64,000 bases of DNA, from positions 248,001 to 312,000 of the forward strand of contig NZ_JPOS01000039.1 in the NCBI RefSeq assembly GCF_000759025.1, read 5' to 3'. The notes beneath the pieces are model-generated. The model did not search any database. It worked only from the letters and a program-made list of their open reading frames with translations, and had not been told where the DNA came from. This document shows, in pieces, positions 36,160 to 46,139 of this stretch (position 1 is its first letter; each line of letters begins with the position of its first letter). The position numbers were made by a program, and so were the translations under genes. Origin of the DNA: Phaeodactylibacter xiamenensis (GTDB lineage Bacteria; Bacteroidota; Bacteroidia; Chitinophagales; Saprospiraceae).

Positions 36160-36238
36160 TTGTAAAGATAATTTAAAGCTTGTATAAATAGTATAAATTG
36201 TTCTTGCAGCACCCTCTCAATACCTGCATTTTAGCAGC

Positions 36239-39200
36239 ATGAAAAAGAATATCATGATGGTACGCTACACAAAAAGAGCCTTGCTGAGCCTGCTGGGCGG
36301 GATGATTTGCTGGAATTTGCACGCCCAACTGGAGCGGGAGAACGTGCAGGTCATAATGGACCGCTTCGACCTGATGGTGGTGAAAACCGGGGATATGGAC
36401 GGTGACGGAGATGAGGATGTGGTAGCGACCTGTAATGGCTGGGACGGGCACATTGCAGTTTTTGAGAATCTGGACGGACAAGGCCACCTGTCCTGGCCGC
36501 GTTTGTACGGTGATTCGGCCTGGGCCGTCAGCCGCAACTTTCAGGGCGAGTTTGAGCTGGCAGATATGGATCAGGATGGCGATCTGGATGTCGTGGATGC
36601 CTACCGCGCACGGGAAACGGTACCGTATTGGGCCAACGATGGCTTGGGGCATCTGCAGCCGGGCAGTAATGAGCCTTACCATCACGGTCCTGTAAAGCCT
36701 TACGAGCGGTTAAAGGTCGGGGATATAGATGGCGATGGCTGGCCGGATGTAGTGATCGGGCTGGATGCTGATGTGGTATGGGTAAACCTTAGCGCTGGCA
36801 ATGGTCAGGCTTTCGTACCCCAACTCGTCTACAGCGATGTTGTACATCATCCTTCCCTGGTGGACATGGAGCTGGCAGATGTAGATCAGGACGGTGACCT
36901 CGATATTTTAATGCTGGAAAATTATCACACCTCAGAAAGTACGGAACTGACCCTGCATGTTTTGGAATGGACAGGGGAGGCGTATAGCGCCCTATATCGG
37001 AGCTTTTTGGAGTCTGAACCCGACAAACATGCCTGGTTTGACTGTGATATGTCAGTCGTGGACGTCACAGGTAATGGCTTCCCCGATGCGGTCTATTCCC
37101 ACACTGGTCACGGCGCCTACGACCGGGCGTATACGGCTTACCTTCAATTAGCAACCTGGGGGGAGGCCCAGATTTTTTGGCAAAGCGGAGAAACTTCTGG
37201 TATGATTGCCCACACGATGGCGGATGCAGACCAAGATGGGGACACGGACCTTATTGCCTATCAGCAAAATCTGGGCTATGTCTGGATGGAGCGTATGCCG
37301 AACGGTCAGCTTGGCTTCACCAATAACCTGATCGATGGCACGCCAACCGGGGTCAAACTGGTTTCGGCTGACCTCAACGGAGATGGTATAGCCGATCTGC
37401 TTACCTATGGCGACGATAATGACCTGTTGTCCGGTTCTGTTCCAATCTTTTGGAGAACGGGCTCCTTAAACAGCCAGGCTTCACCCGCTTTGCTCAACCG
37501 TACTACGTCGTTCCTGCGGGATATCCTGCCCTGGGATTGGGATTCAGATGGGCAAACCGATCTAATGTTTTGCGATGATACAGGCATCGCCTGGTTGCGT
37601 AACGAAGGTGCAGGTCAAAATTTTGAAACGCCGGTTTCACTGTGGGATGCTCCGGCCGGGCTTGGCTTTTTTGAGTTTGCTGCCTTCGATGGAGACGATT
37701 TGCCAGATGGTGTAGGAACCTTCTCCTCCGGTGCTGTGAATTGGTTGCCGGTGATTTGGAACAGCAGCACAGGGGATACCCTGTCTTTTCCACAGTTTGA
37801 ACTCCGGCAGGGGCATCATTTTGATGTCGCTGATGCCGATGGGGATGGCGATCAGGATATCGTGCTGCTTACGCGCGAAAGCGGAGTGGTGCTGTTATGG
37901 AATGAATGGAGCAACGGAGGCAGCTTAACCCCTCAGGTGGTGCTCCCGGGCCAATTCGGGGCCGCTTATGCGTATTCCGGCATTCTGATGGATGATCTTG
38001 ATCAGGATGAGGATGCAGACCTTGTACTCCGTCTCAATGATGGGACATTTTTTGCCCTCCAAGAGGGGGCGAGTGGTCAGTTTAGCGATTTGCAGGAAAT
38101 CGGGGGCATGTTTGGCGTAGACCATTTGTTTGCCGGGGACTATGACATGGATGGGCGGCAGGATTTACGTGGGCGGTACGTTATTCAAGGCATTCAGGGG
38201 GTGCTGGGAATGGTGTCCTATGATACGGTTCAGCAGGCATTTACGCCCGCATTGGAGCGTGGCTATGCTGGAAACACTTACATAATCACTGAGGAAAGGC
38301 TCAACACAGACAGCTTGCCGGATTATGTGACCGGGGAAGGCTTCTCCTTTAATGTAGGGGCAACGGGTTTTATCTCCACCCCTTTCCTGCCATCGCCCTT
38401 TGATCATTACCTGCCCCCGGCTTTATATCAGAATGCCTGCCGGGCAGACCTAAATGGCGATGGCACCCCTGAATTGATCACCGGTAGTCAGGAGATTATG
38501 GCCTATCAGCCCAACTTTTCCAGTCAGCAACTGGTACAGGGGCAAATGGTCTGGGATACAGCCCTCACCTGTACTTTCAGTACGGATTGGCCAGGACTCC
38601 CCGATGGGCAACTGCTGCTGGAAGGACAGGACGGGCCTCAACAGGTGTTCACACCCACCGCCACGGGCTACTATGTCGGCTATCTCCCCAATGACACCAC
38701 TGCCTATACGCTCGCTCCGGTATTGCCCAATGACTACTGGCAGGCTTGTCCGGCCGATACTATGCTGCAAGGAACCGGGCCGCACGAGGTAAATTTCGCC
38801 GTGTCACCAACCGTTTCCTGCCCCCTCATGGAACTGGATATGGCGCTAAGTCCGGTCCGGCAGTGCTTCCACTCCAATATAGTGCTGCATTATGATAACG
38901 CTGGCACGATATCTGCGGACTCTGTGGTGATTCAGCTGTTTTTTGATAGCAGGATGACACCGGTATCTGCCTCTGTGCCCTGGAGTATGCAAACCGATAC
39001 GTCCCTGACTTTTGAGCTGGGCACTATTGAGGTGGAGGCAGAAGGTGAGGTAGTGGTTCAAATGGAGCCGAACTGCGAACAACTGATCCTTGGCGAGGTG
39101 CTCTGCTATCAGGCACGTATCAGCCCGGATACCTTATGCGCGCCTGGCTTGACCGATTGGGAAGGGGGCAATCTCCGGGCGACTTACCGCTGTGAGCAGG

Positions 39201-40513
39201 ACAGCCTGAAGTGGAAAATCGAAAATACCGGCTTTGGCCCGGTGAGCATTCCTGTGCCTTACGAGCTCAACATCGTTAATGATGATATTGTGCTTTTGCA
39301 GAGTGGAGGGCTTGAAGTTTTGCCGGGGGAATCCATCTTGCTTGCTGCGCCTGCCGATTCCACCGCCTATCTGCTGGAAGCTGCGCAGCCGGAAGGGCAC
39401 CCCTCACCCGAACCAATCCGACTTTTAGCACAAGGCTGCCTGGCGCCTCTGGATACCGGTCTGGTAACTGCCTTTCCCAACGACAACGGGAGTGTCTTTG
39501 AAGCAGAGCAGTGCCGTCCGGTCATAGGAGCTTATGACCCCAATGTAAAAGAAGCCTATCCCCGAGGGTTTGGCCCCGACCACCTCATCCCCGCAGAACA
39601 AGAACTGCAGTACACCATTCACTTTCAGAATGTAGGTACCGATATGGCCCGGAACGTGACCATTCGGGATACCCTCCCGGCAGAGCTTGACCTGAGCACT
39701 TTCCGGGCGGAGGGTGGTTCGCATGAGCATCAGTGGCATTTATTGCCGGATCGGATATTGGTGGTCGAATACCCGGAGATTTTGCTGCCCGACAGCACCA
39801 GCAATGAGCCGGAGAGCCATGGAGTTTTTGCCTTTTCCATTCAGCCTCTTGCCGGCATTCTTCCTGCTGCCCTCATTGAAAACCGGGTGGGCATTTATTT
39901 CGATTTCAACCCTCCCGTCATTACCAATACGGTAACTCATCAGATTGAAAAGCCGGTATTGGTTTCCGTGGTGTATGCCAGCCTTTGCCCGGGAGCGGTT
40001 TACCTGGGGCAGGCGCTATATGCAGATACCATTCTGGAAGAGCGCTTTGTGGCACCCTTACGAGATAGCGTGGTTTGGCATCATGTGGATGTATTGACCC
40101 TACAGGATACCACCGTGGTGGAAGTCGGGCTTGCAGAAGCAGGCTGGTGGGAAGGAGTACTTGTTCAAGGCGACACAGCTGTAACGGAGACCTATCTCAG
40201 CCATGCCGGTTGCGACAGCCTGGTGCGCTACGAAATAAGTATCCTCACCGGCCTGTCTGAATCAGTAGGGATTGGCGGGTGGTCTCTGGCGCCCAATCCC
40301 GCCCGGAGTTTTTGCACCTTGTCCGGCCCGGCAGTCCCGGCGGTAGTCCGTATCCTTACGGCTCAGGGACAGTGCCTGCAAACGCTGACTGTAGTGCGTT
40401 CTGACCGGGAGCGCCAATTGCCCCTACAGGTACTGCCACAGGGTTTTTACTGGGTGGAGGTGCGGCATAAAGAAGAAGTTGTCCGTTTGCCTTTGGTGGT
40501 GCTCAGGGAGTAG
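36239..40513 (+). CDS. Large T9SS-sorted FG-GAP/VCBS repeat protein
   Basis: The protein has 1424 residues and a signal peptide ending NLHAQ. Residues about 35-770 hold roughly twelve calcium-loop motifs of the form DxDxDG..D (for example DMDGDGDEDVV, DVDQDGDLDIL, DADGDGDQDIV), typical of FG-GAP propellers. Then come bacterial-Ig-like regions and the domain beginning IGAYDPNVKEAYPRG with YTIHFQNVGTDMARNVTIRD (DUF7619-like). The last 80 residues (WSLAPNPARSFCTLSG ... GFYWVEVRHKEEVVRL) are a T9SS sorting domain. It is probably a surface adhesin or scaffold. The ligand is unknown. Confidence 0.85.
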   Translation: MKKNIMMVRYTKRALLSLLGGMICWNLHAQLERENVQVIMDRFDLMVVKTGDMDGDGDEDVVATCNGWDGHIAVFENLDGQGHLSWPRLYGDSAWAVSRNFQGEFELADMDQDGDLDVVDAYRARETVPYWANDGLGHLQPGSNEPYHHGPVKPYERLKVGDIDGDGWPDVVIGLDADVVWVNLSAGNGQAFVPQLVYSDVVHHPSLVDMELADVDQDGDLDILMLENYHTSESTELTLHVLEWTGEAYSALYRSFLESEPDKHAWFDCDMSVVDVTGNGFPDAVYSHTGHGAYDRAYTAYLQLATWGEAQIFWQSGETSGMIAHTMADADQDGDTDLIAYQQNLGYVWMERMPNGQLGFTNNLIDGTPTGVKLVSADLNGDGIADLLTYGDDNDLLSGSVPIFWRTGSLNSQASPALLNRTTSFLRDILPWDWDSDGQTDLMFCDDTGIAWLRNEGAGQNFETPVSLWDAPAGLGFFEFAAFDGDDLPDGVGTFSSGAVNWLPVIWNSSTGDTLSFPQFELRQGHHFDVADADGDGDQDIVLLTRESGVVLLWNEWSNGGSLTPQVVLPGQFGAAYAYSGILMDDLDQDEDADLVLRLNDGTFFALQEGASGQFSDLQEIGGMFGVDHLFAGDYDMDGRQDLRGRYVIQGIQGVLGMVSYDTVQQAFTPALERGYAGNTYIITEERLNTDSLPDYVTGEGFSFNVGATGFISTPFLPSPFDHYLPPALYQNACRADLNGDGTPELITGSQEIMAYQPNFSSQQLVQGQMVWDTALTCTFSTDWPGLPDGQLLLEGQDGPQQVFTPTATGYYVGYLPNDTTAYTLAPVLPNDYWQACPADTMLQGTGPHEVNFAVSPTVSCPLMELDMALSPVRQCFHSNIVLHYDNAGTISADSVVIQLFFDSRMTPVSASVPWSMQTDTSLTFELGTIEVEAEGEVVVQMEPNCEQLILGEVLCYQARISPDTLCAPGLTDWEGGNLRATYRCEQDSLKWKIENTGFGPVSIPVPYELNIVNDDIVLLQSGGLEVLPGESILLAAPADSTAYLLEAAQPEGHPSPEPIRLLAQGCLAPLDTGLVTAFPNDNGSVFEAEQCRPVIGAYDPNVKEAYPRGFGPDHLIPAEQELQYTIHFQNVGTDMARNVTIRDTLPAELDLSTFRAEGGSHEHQWHLLPDRILVVEYPEILLPDSTSNEPESHGVFAFSIQPLAGILPAALIENRVGIYFDFNPPVITNTVTHQIEKPVLVSVVYASLCPGAVYLGQALYADTILEERFVAPLRDSVVWHHVDVLTLQDTTVVEVGLAEAGWWEGVLVQGDTAVTETYLSHAGCDSLVRYEISILTGLSESVGIGGWSLAPNPARSFCTLSGPAVPAVVRILTAQGQCLQTLTVVRSDRERQLPLQVLPQGFYWVEVRHKEEVVRLPLVVLRE

Positions 40514-40539
40514 TAGGGCGCATAGTTTACAAATCTTCC

Positions 40540-40547
40540 TATTTTTG
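40540..40547 (+). promoter_or_regulatory. -7 box for the SDR gene
   Basis: TATTTTTG matches TAnnTTTG exactly, 51 bp before the ATG at 40599. No convincing -33 element is visible. Confidence 0.4.
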
Positions 40548-40598
40548 TCAACACAACAAGCTATCTTGTAAGTTGGGGTTGTAAGAAAAGGACCATTG

Positions 40599-41408
40599 AT
40601 GGATTGGAAAAATAAAGTCGTTCTCATTACCGGGTCGAGTATTGGTATTGGGCGGGAGCTGGCCGCGCAATTACTGGACAAAGGGGCCTGTGTGGTGCTC
40701 AATGCCCGTAATGCCAGCCGTCTTTCGCAAACGCTGCAGGCTTTCCAGGAGCAGGGTTATCAGGGAATTGCAGCGGTGCCAGGGGATGTCTCCAATCCAG
40801 CAGACTGTGCCCGTTTGGTGGAAGCGGCCCAACAGCATTTCGGGCGACTTGATGTTGTGGTCAATAACGCAGGCATTTCTGCAGAAGGCGATGTAGGGGA
40901 GCTGTCCCCAGAGGTCTTCCGAAAGGTAACGGAAGTCAACTACCTGGGCAGTGTGTATGTGACACAGCAGTCTTTACCTCACCTTCGTGAAAGCCGGGGT
41001 ACGGTTTTCTTTGTATCTAGCATTGCTGCTTTCCGGGGTATTCCGGGGCATGCGGTGTACAGTGCTTCCAAAGTTGCGCTCAAAACATTATCCGAAGCCC
41101 TCAGGGTGGAAGAGGAGCAGCATGGTGTTCATGTAGGCATTGCCTTTGTTGGGTTCACCGAAAACGATCCTCAAAAAGCCATTTATGATAAAGATGGAGT
41201 GCTTATACCGCAACCATCCCGCGATTTTGTCAAGCAGGAACCCGTTGGGGTAGTTGCTGCCCGTATCATCCGTATGATTGAAAGGCGCGAGGCCAGGCGC
41301 ATTTTTACCCTGTTGGGAAAGCTGAATGGTTTTGCCAATCGTTTTATGCCAGTGGTGGCGGGGCGGATTCTGCGCCGTTCTTACCATCAGCGGAAGGAGA
41401 TGGGCTGA
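40599..41408 (+). CDS. Short-chain dehydrogenase/reductase
   Basis: The protein has 269 residues from the ATG at 40599. The NAD(P) site is TGSSIGIG and NNAG follows. The catalytic Ser lies in FVSSIAAF, with Tyr and Lys in YSASK. The C-terminus (RIFTLLGKLNGFANRFMP, RILRRSYHQRKE) is basic and may touch the membrane, as in the DHRS7B-like group of SDRs. The substrate is unknown. It stands between the FG-GAP gene and the hybrid regulator gene without an obvious pathway link. Confidence 0.85.
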   Translation: MDWKNKVVLITGSSIGIGRELAAQLLDKGACVVLNARNASRLSQTLQAFQEQGYQGIAAVPGDVSNPADCARLVEAAQQHFGRLDVVVNNAGISAEGDVGELSPEVFRKVTEVNYLGSVYVTQQSLPHLRESRGTVFFVSSIAAFRGIPGHAVYSASKVALKTLSEALRVEEEQHGVHVGIAFVGFTENDPQKAIYDKDGVLIPQPSRDFVKQEPVGVVAARIIRMIERREARRIFTLLGKLNGFANRFMPVVAGRILRRSYHQRKEMG

Positions 41409-41459
41409 GGTTCCTGTCTGGCTGAGCGATAAAGTAGGAATGGTTACCCCCGAAAACTG

Positions 41460-41467
41460 TATTTTTG
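41460..41467 (+). promoter_or_regulatory. -7 box for the hybrid regulator gene
   Basis: TATTTTTG matches TAnnTTTG exactly. Transcription would begin near 41474, so the ATG at 41520 (start of a signal peptide) is the likely start and the earlier ATG at 41472 is not. Confidence 0.45.
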
Positions 41468-41519
41468 CTTGATGTGTGCAAAAAAACGGAACGAGTTAGT
41501 TCCATTATTCCCCTTCCAG

Positions 41520-44255
41520 ATGAAAGTTCTGGTTGTCCTTGCCGCTTTTGTAGCCTTCGGTGAGGGGCTGGCTGCGCAGGATATACCCGTTTTTCGCCTG
41601 CAAGATGCGCTGGAAGCAAAGGTGGAGCTGGAAGACACCCTGTACAGCTTCCCTGGTGGTGAGGAAGCGCTGGCATCCCTTCAGCCTTATTTGGATAATG
41701 GGCAGGATGTAGGGGCCGAAGGTTCCTGGTCTGCTATTCGATTGCTCAATGCCACAGATCATACGCTGCGTGGGGCCTTAAGTTTTTGTATGTACGCAGA
41801 TGCCGTTCGCCTGTTTGTCATACAGGACAGCAGCCTGATCGATGAGCAGTTCAACAGCCGTTTCACAACTGGCAGGAGTGCCCGGCTACCTTCTTCTTAT
41901 CAGTATTTGTGGCTCCATATTGATCCGGGGCAAACTCAAACCCTCTTTTTTCAGACCTACTTTCACGAAGAGACACCGGAGGGCCATTACCGTCATTTGT
42001 CCATTCATCCGGTATTGCCAACCGTGAATAGAATGATTGACCGGCTCTCCTGGCAGGCTTTTTACTCTGGTTTGCTGGTACTGCTTGCAATGCTTGGTGG
42101 GCTGATGGCCTGGATTTTCCGGGAACGGGTCTTTTTGTTCTATGCCGGTATGATGCTGAGTGCGGCCCTTTACTTTGCTGACCGGTACGGTCTTCTTGGG
42201 TTGTTGGGGGAATTTCCGAAGCCTACCGATCCTTTACCTGCGTTGGTCTATGCGCTTTCCGGGATCGTGGTTTTTACGGACCTTTTTGTAGCTGATTTTA
42301 TTCAAATGCGGGAGCAAATGCCCCGGTATTATAAGGTGTACGCCTGGTTTTCCGGATGGACGGCGGTATCCCCCTACCTGCTTATTTTGATACTCAACGA
42401 TTTACAGATGGCCAGGCAGATTACCGATACCTGCCTGGGGTTGTGGGCGCTGCTCTGCATCTGGCCGATTGCCCGTTTGGCATGGAAGGGGCAAAGCCCT
42501 GCCCGCACTTTGGTTTGGCCTTTTGGGATATTGTTTGGGGGAGGCATTCTCTTCTTACTGGGCAATTCGGATCTACTGCCTGGCAGCTTTGGGCTGCGGT
42601 ACAGTTTTCAGATTGGGCTATTGCTCTTCTCGGGATTACTGTTTTTTACTTTATTTGAACGCGTTACGACTCTGCGCAAAAAGAAAGAACAGTTTGAAGA
42701 GCTTAATGCCCTGAAGACCCGGTTTTTCACCAATTTGTCCCATGAGTTCCGCACGCCACTGACGCTCATGATGGGGCCCTTACAACAGTTGCTGGAGGGG
42801 CAGCCGGAGCCAAAGGAGCGGCAGTTGCTGGAAATCGCTTTCCGGAATGCCAACAATCAGCTCCATCTGGTGAATGAGCTTCTGGAATTATCCAGGCTGG
42901 AGGCTGGAAAAATGAGTCTGAGGGCGAGTCAACAGGATGTGGTGCCTCTGGTACGCAGCCTGGTCTTTGCTTTTGAATCCCTGGCGCAGGACCGGCGAAT
43001 CAACCTTTCCTTCAGAAGTGAACAGCCTTCGGTTCATTTGTACTACGAAGCGGGCAAACTGGAAAAAGTGGTCAATAATCTACTTTCCAATGCCTTAAAA
43101 TTTACGCCTTCCGGGGGGAGGGTAGCGGTAAACCTGGCTCAGGCTGGTCAGGAATTGTGTATTAGTGTGGCGGATACAGGGCCCGGCATACCACAGGCGC
43201 AGCAGGGTAAAGTCTTTGACCGGTTTTTCCAGGTGTCAGCCTCCCCTGAGGTGGGCACCGGTGTGGGGCTGGCACTTAGCCGTGAACTTGTCCGGCTGCA
43301 TCATGGCCGCATTGAGCTGGAAAGCCGGGAAGGGGAAGGGGCGGTTTTCCGGGTTTTCCTGCCGTTGGGAAGCAGGCATTTGCGGGCGGAAGAGCGGGTG
43401 GAAATTCCCGTGCAATCAGGCACTGCATTTGCGGCTCCGTTACCGGCAAGGGAAAAGGCGCACAATCCACGCGTTCCCACCTCCTCCCAAACGGAGGCTA
43501 CCGTACTGCTGATCGAGGACAACGATGAAGTCCGGGCGTTTATCCGGCAGCGCCTGGACACAGCCTTTAAAATCATAGAAGCCAACGATGGGCAATCCGG
43601 CATTGAAAAAGCCCGGGAGCACATGCCTGACCTGATTGTGAGCGATGTGATGATGCCCCGCAAAAATGGTTATGAAGTGTGCGCTGCCTTAAAGGGGGAT
43701 GTGCGCACGAGCCATATCCCCGTTATCCTGCTGACCGCTAAAGCCGAGCAGGAGGAAAAACTACAGGGGCTGCGCACCGGTGCGGACGATTACCTGGCCA
43801 AGCCCTTCGATGCCGAAGAGCTGCGGGTACGGATTCATAACCTTATACAGCTTCGGGCGCAGCTCCGGCAGCGCTTTGCCGCCGCTGTGGAACTTAAACC
43901 GGAGGAAGTCGCTGTCAATTCCATCGATCAGGAGTTTCTGGAAAAAGCGCTGGCCATTGTAGAGAGCCACATAGATGATGAGCAGTTCAGCGTAGAAGTC
44001 CTCGCCCGGGAAATTGGCATGAGCCGGCCTCAGCTCAACCGGAAACTTCGCGCACTGGTCAATCAGTCGACCAATCAATTCATTCAGTCCATCCGTCTGC
44101 AACGCGCGGCCGATTTGCTTAGGCAGCAGAGTGGGACCGTGGCCGAAATTGCCTTCCAAACCGGCTTTAGCAGCACGGCCTACTTCATCAAATGCTTCAA
44201 AGATAAATACGGGGAAACGCCCGGCAGTTTTTCGAAGAACCAGCCGAAAAGCTAG
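41520..44255 (+). CDS. Hybrid histidine kinase-response regulator-AraC protein (7TMR-DISM type)
   Basis: The protein has 911 residues. After a signal peptide (MKVLVVLAAFVAFGEGLAAQ) comes an extracytoplasmic 7TMR-DISM domain, then seven membrane helices (about residues 185-385). Next is HisKA with the phospho-acceptor His408 (FFTNLSHEFRTPLTL), then HATPase (NNLLSNALKFT, DTGPGIP, GTGVGLALSRELV). The receiver domain carries Asp709 (LIVSDVMMPRKNGYE), and the last 100 residues are an AraC helix-turn-helix (AREIGMSRPQLNRKLRALV; GFSSTAYFIKCFKDKYGETP). A sensor and DNA-binder in one chain normally regulates a near neighbour, so the T9SS gene 230 bp downstream is a candidate. Confidence 0.93.
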   Translation: MKVLVVLAAFVAFGEGLAAQDIPVFRLQDALEAKVELEDTLYSFPGGEEALASLQPYLDNGQDVGAEGSWSAIRLLNATDHTLRGALSFCMYADAVRLFVIQDSSLIDEQFNSRFTTGRSARLPSSYQYLWLHIDPGQTQTLFFQTYFHEETPEGHYRHLSIHPVLPTVNRMIDRLSWQAFYSGLLVLLAMLGGLMAWIFRERVFLFYAGMMLSAALYFADRYGLLGLLGEFPKPTDPLPALVYALSGIVVFTDLFVADFIQMREQMPRYYKVYAWFSGWTAVSPYLLILILNDLQMARQITDTCLGLWALLCIWPIARLAWKGQSPARTLVWPFGILFGGGILFLLGNSDLLPGSFGLRYSFQIGLLLFSGLLFFTLFERVTTLRKKKEQFEELNALKTRFFTNLSHEFRTPLTLMMGPLQQLLEGQPEPKERQLLEIAFRNANNQLHLVNELLELSRLEAGKMSLRASQQDVVPLVRSLVFAFESLAQDRRINLSFRSEQPSVHLYYEAGKLEKVVNNLLSNALKFTPSGGRVAVNLAQAGQELCISVADTGPGIPQAQQGKVFDRFFQVSASPEVGTGVGLALSRELVRLHHGRIELESREGEGAVFRVFLPLGSRHLRAEERVEIPVQSGTAFAAPLPAREKAHNPRVPTSSQTEATVLLIEDNDEVRAFIRQRLDTAFKIIEANDGQSGIEKAREHMPDLIVSDVMMPRKNGYEVCAALKGDVRTSHIPVILLTAKAEQEEKLQGLRTGADDYLAKPFDAEELRVRIHNLIQLRAQLRQRFAAAVELKPEEVAVNSIDQEFLEKALAIVESHIDDEQFSVEVLAREIGMSRPQLNRKLRALVNQSTNQFIQSIRLQRAADLLRQQSGTVAEIAFQTGFSSTAYFIKCFKDKYGETPGSFSKNQPKS

Positions 44256-44270
44256 TATTCAAAAGGGTTT

Positions 44271-44306
44271 GATCGGTTTTTGATAGGATATGATCGGTTT
44301 TTGATA
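44271..44306 (+). promoter_or_regulatory. 15-bp direct repeat with 21-bp spacing upstream of a T9SS gene
   Basis: GATCGGTTTTTGATA occurs at 44271-44285 and again at 44292-44306, so the copies are 21 bp apart, two DNA helix turns. AraC-family proteins commonly bind such phased direct repeats. It lies between the hybrid regulator gene and the gene at 44485. Confidence 0.55.
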
Positions 44307-44484
44307 CCTCTCCTCCTGCACTTTGCCTCACCTTTGTCTCATCAGTTTTTTGATTTTGGTAGCTACCTTATTTTACCCCAGTCGTTTGTCTGGGACTGCA
44401 CAAAAAGACCTATTTGTTTACTCAAGGTGGGAGCTAGGACAAGTTACAAAAAACAATTGTCTTCTCACTAAAAAAACATTACCG

Positions 44485-45672
44485 ATGAGACTAATTATTA
44501 CAACATTTGCACTATTGTTTTTCGGTGCTTTGGCACACGCTCAGATCACCATTGAACGTCAGGATTTCACCCTGGAGGCGGGTATGCAGACGAAGGCCTG
44601 GTATTTGGACCATACAGGAGCATCTGTGCCAGAGATAGGCGAAGGCCAAGTCTGGGATTTTAGTGGTCTGTCGCTGGATGGGAGTTTTACAGCAGATTAT
44701 GAAGAGCCTTCGAGCCCGCTATTTCCGCAGGCCAATATCACTGAGCCTTCATTCGCCACATTATTGGGCGGGCTGGGCGTACAGACCGGGCTCAACTACA
44801 ATTCGATCGATGATAGTGGTTATGGTAGTTGGGGAAGTATTGGAGAGCAGGTTACCGTTCCCTTGGCTCCTGTTACGGGCATGGATACGGACAATCTTAC
44901 CATCCTTGAATTGGTTATTCAGTATAATCAACGAAGGGATATCCTGAAATTTCCGCTTAATTACGGAGAGTCATGGACCCACTCAGAGACTTACAACATA
45001 GACTTTTTGGTGACTGTTGCGGGCTTCGGGCTGCAAAATGTACCTGCGGGGCAGACCATTCAGGACAGTGTTAGTTATGAGGTTGCCGGTTATGGCACCG
45101 TTATCCTGCCCAATCCGGAAGGGCCTGATCAGGAGCCGGTCAGTATCGAGGGGTTGTTGATTAAGCGGGACAGGGTTACAGTCAATAATTATACATTAGG
45201 CGGTCAGCCTGCTCCTCAACTGATGCTTGATGCATTCGGTCTCACACAGGGGGAAAGCCAAGTCACCACCCGTTATTTCATTTACGCTAAGGGACTGCCC
45301 CGTACGGCTGCCAATATCGGGGTGGACGCCAATGGCGAAATCACTTCCTTCACCATCTCAGATGACATTACTCAGTTGATCAGTTCTACCTCAGAGCCAA
45401 CGGCGGAACCACTGCAGGCGAAAGCATTTCCCAATCCCATAGTTGCTGGGGAGGCGCTATCTGTGGAGTTACCCACCACCATCCAAAATGGCGCGCTGGA
45501 GCTTGTGGACGCTCTCGGACGTCAGGTCGCCATCTGGCCCGTAAGCGGGCTGCAGGGGCAAATTGTATCCTGTAACCTTCCTGCACACCTGCAGGCCGGG
45601 CTGTACGTATACCGCATAATGGAAAACAATCAAGAAGTAAGGGGAATCGGGAAGCTGAACGTCATACGATAA
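44485..45672 (+). CDS. T9SS-sorted secreted protein
   Basis: The protein has 395 residues from the ATG at 44485, which starts the signal peptide MRLIITTFALLFFGALAHAQ. The mature part is beta-rich with no cysteine (GEGQVWDFSGLSLDGSFTAD, YGESWTHSETYNIDFLVTVA). It ends in a T9SS type A sorting domain (KAFPNPIVAGEALSVELP ... GLYVYRIMENNQEVRGI). The function is unknown. A phased direct repeat (44271-44306) upstream and a terminator (45696-45733) downstream define a one-gene unit, probably under the hybrid AraC regulator. Confidence 0.78.
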   Translation: MRLIITTFALLFFGALAHAQITIERQDFTLEAGMQTKAWYLDHTGASVPEIGEGQVWDFSGLSLDGSFTADYEEPSSPLFPQANITEPSFATLLGGLGVQTGLNYNSIDDSGYGSWGSIGEQVTVPLAPVTGMDTDNLTILELVIQYNQRRDILKFPLNYGESWTHSETYNIDFLVTVAGFGLQNVPAGQTIQDSVSYEVAGYGTVILPNPEGPDQEPVSIEGLLIKRDRVTVNNYTLGGQPAPQLMLDAFGLTQGESQVTTRYFIYAKGLPRTAANIGVDANGEITSFTISDDITQLISSTSEPTAEPLQAKAFPNPIVAGEALSVELPTTIQNGALELVDALGRQVAIWPVSGLQGQIVSCNLPAHLQAGLYVYRIMENNQEVRGIGKLNVIR

Positions 45673-45695
45673 GTAAGCTTCCGAAAATGTCAAGG

Positions 45696-45733
45696 CTGCC
45701 TCATCCCGTTTGGGGTGGGGCAGTGCTTTTTTT
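45696..45733 (+). terminator. Intrinsic terminator of the T9SS gene at 44485
   Basis: CTGCCTCATCCC (45696-45707) pairs with GGGGTGGGGCAG (45712-45723), a 12-bp stem with two G-T pairs and a short loop. A run of seven T follows at 45727-45733. Confidence 0.85.
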
Positions 45734-45996
45734 AGCTTAGGCTTTTCCTGTTTCAATACTACTGATTGCCAGGCGGAACCGGTACCTTATTACTTCATTT
45801 CTTTTATTTTTATACGGCAGCAGAAATTTTTAAGAGGACACTCAATCGTGGTTTTGAGAGATTTTATCCAGCCGTCCGTCATGTTGCTATATTCTTGCAG
45901 GCTGCTGGCAGAATATAGGTATTGTTTGGAGGCTTGAGGCTCCCGGGTAAAGCCAGACTGGAAATAGGGGCGCATAGTGAGGGTGGCGTGGATTAG

Positions 45997-46048
45997 AAAA
46001 CACATAGGCACATAGGGCACATAGTGGATGCTAACTTTGTACTTATGT
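45997..46048. repeat. Single diverged copy of the GxxExxY-associated repeat
   Basis: AACACATAGGCACATAGG starts at 45999 and is followed by GCACATAGTG and ACTTATGTCT, which matches the core of the array at 46593-47719. It lies 92 bp upstream of the GxxExxY start, so the gene is flanked on both sides. Apart from this copy, I see no gene in 45734-46139. Confidence 0.65.
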
Positions 46049-46139
46049 CTTCTAAAGGAAGATTCAGAAGGATGTAGGGTGCATAGGTAAGATAGAGTTA
46101 AATGAAAAATGCGAATTCATTAACCATAAATCTGAGACT

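Noticed and set aside
45790-46020. 76-residue minus-strand frame before the GxxExxY gene
   Set aside because: It runs into the repeat copy, has no start signal and no recognisable composition.
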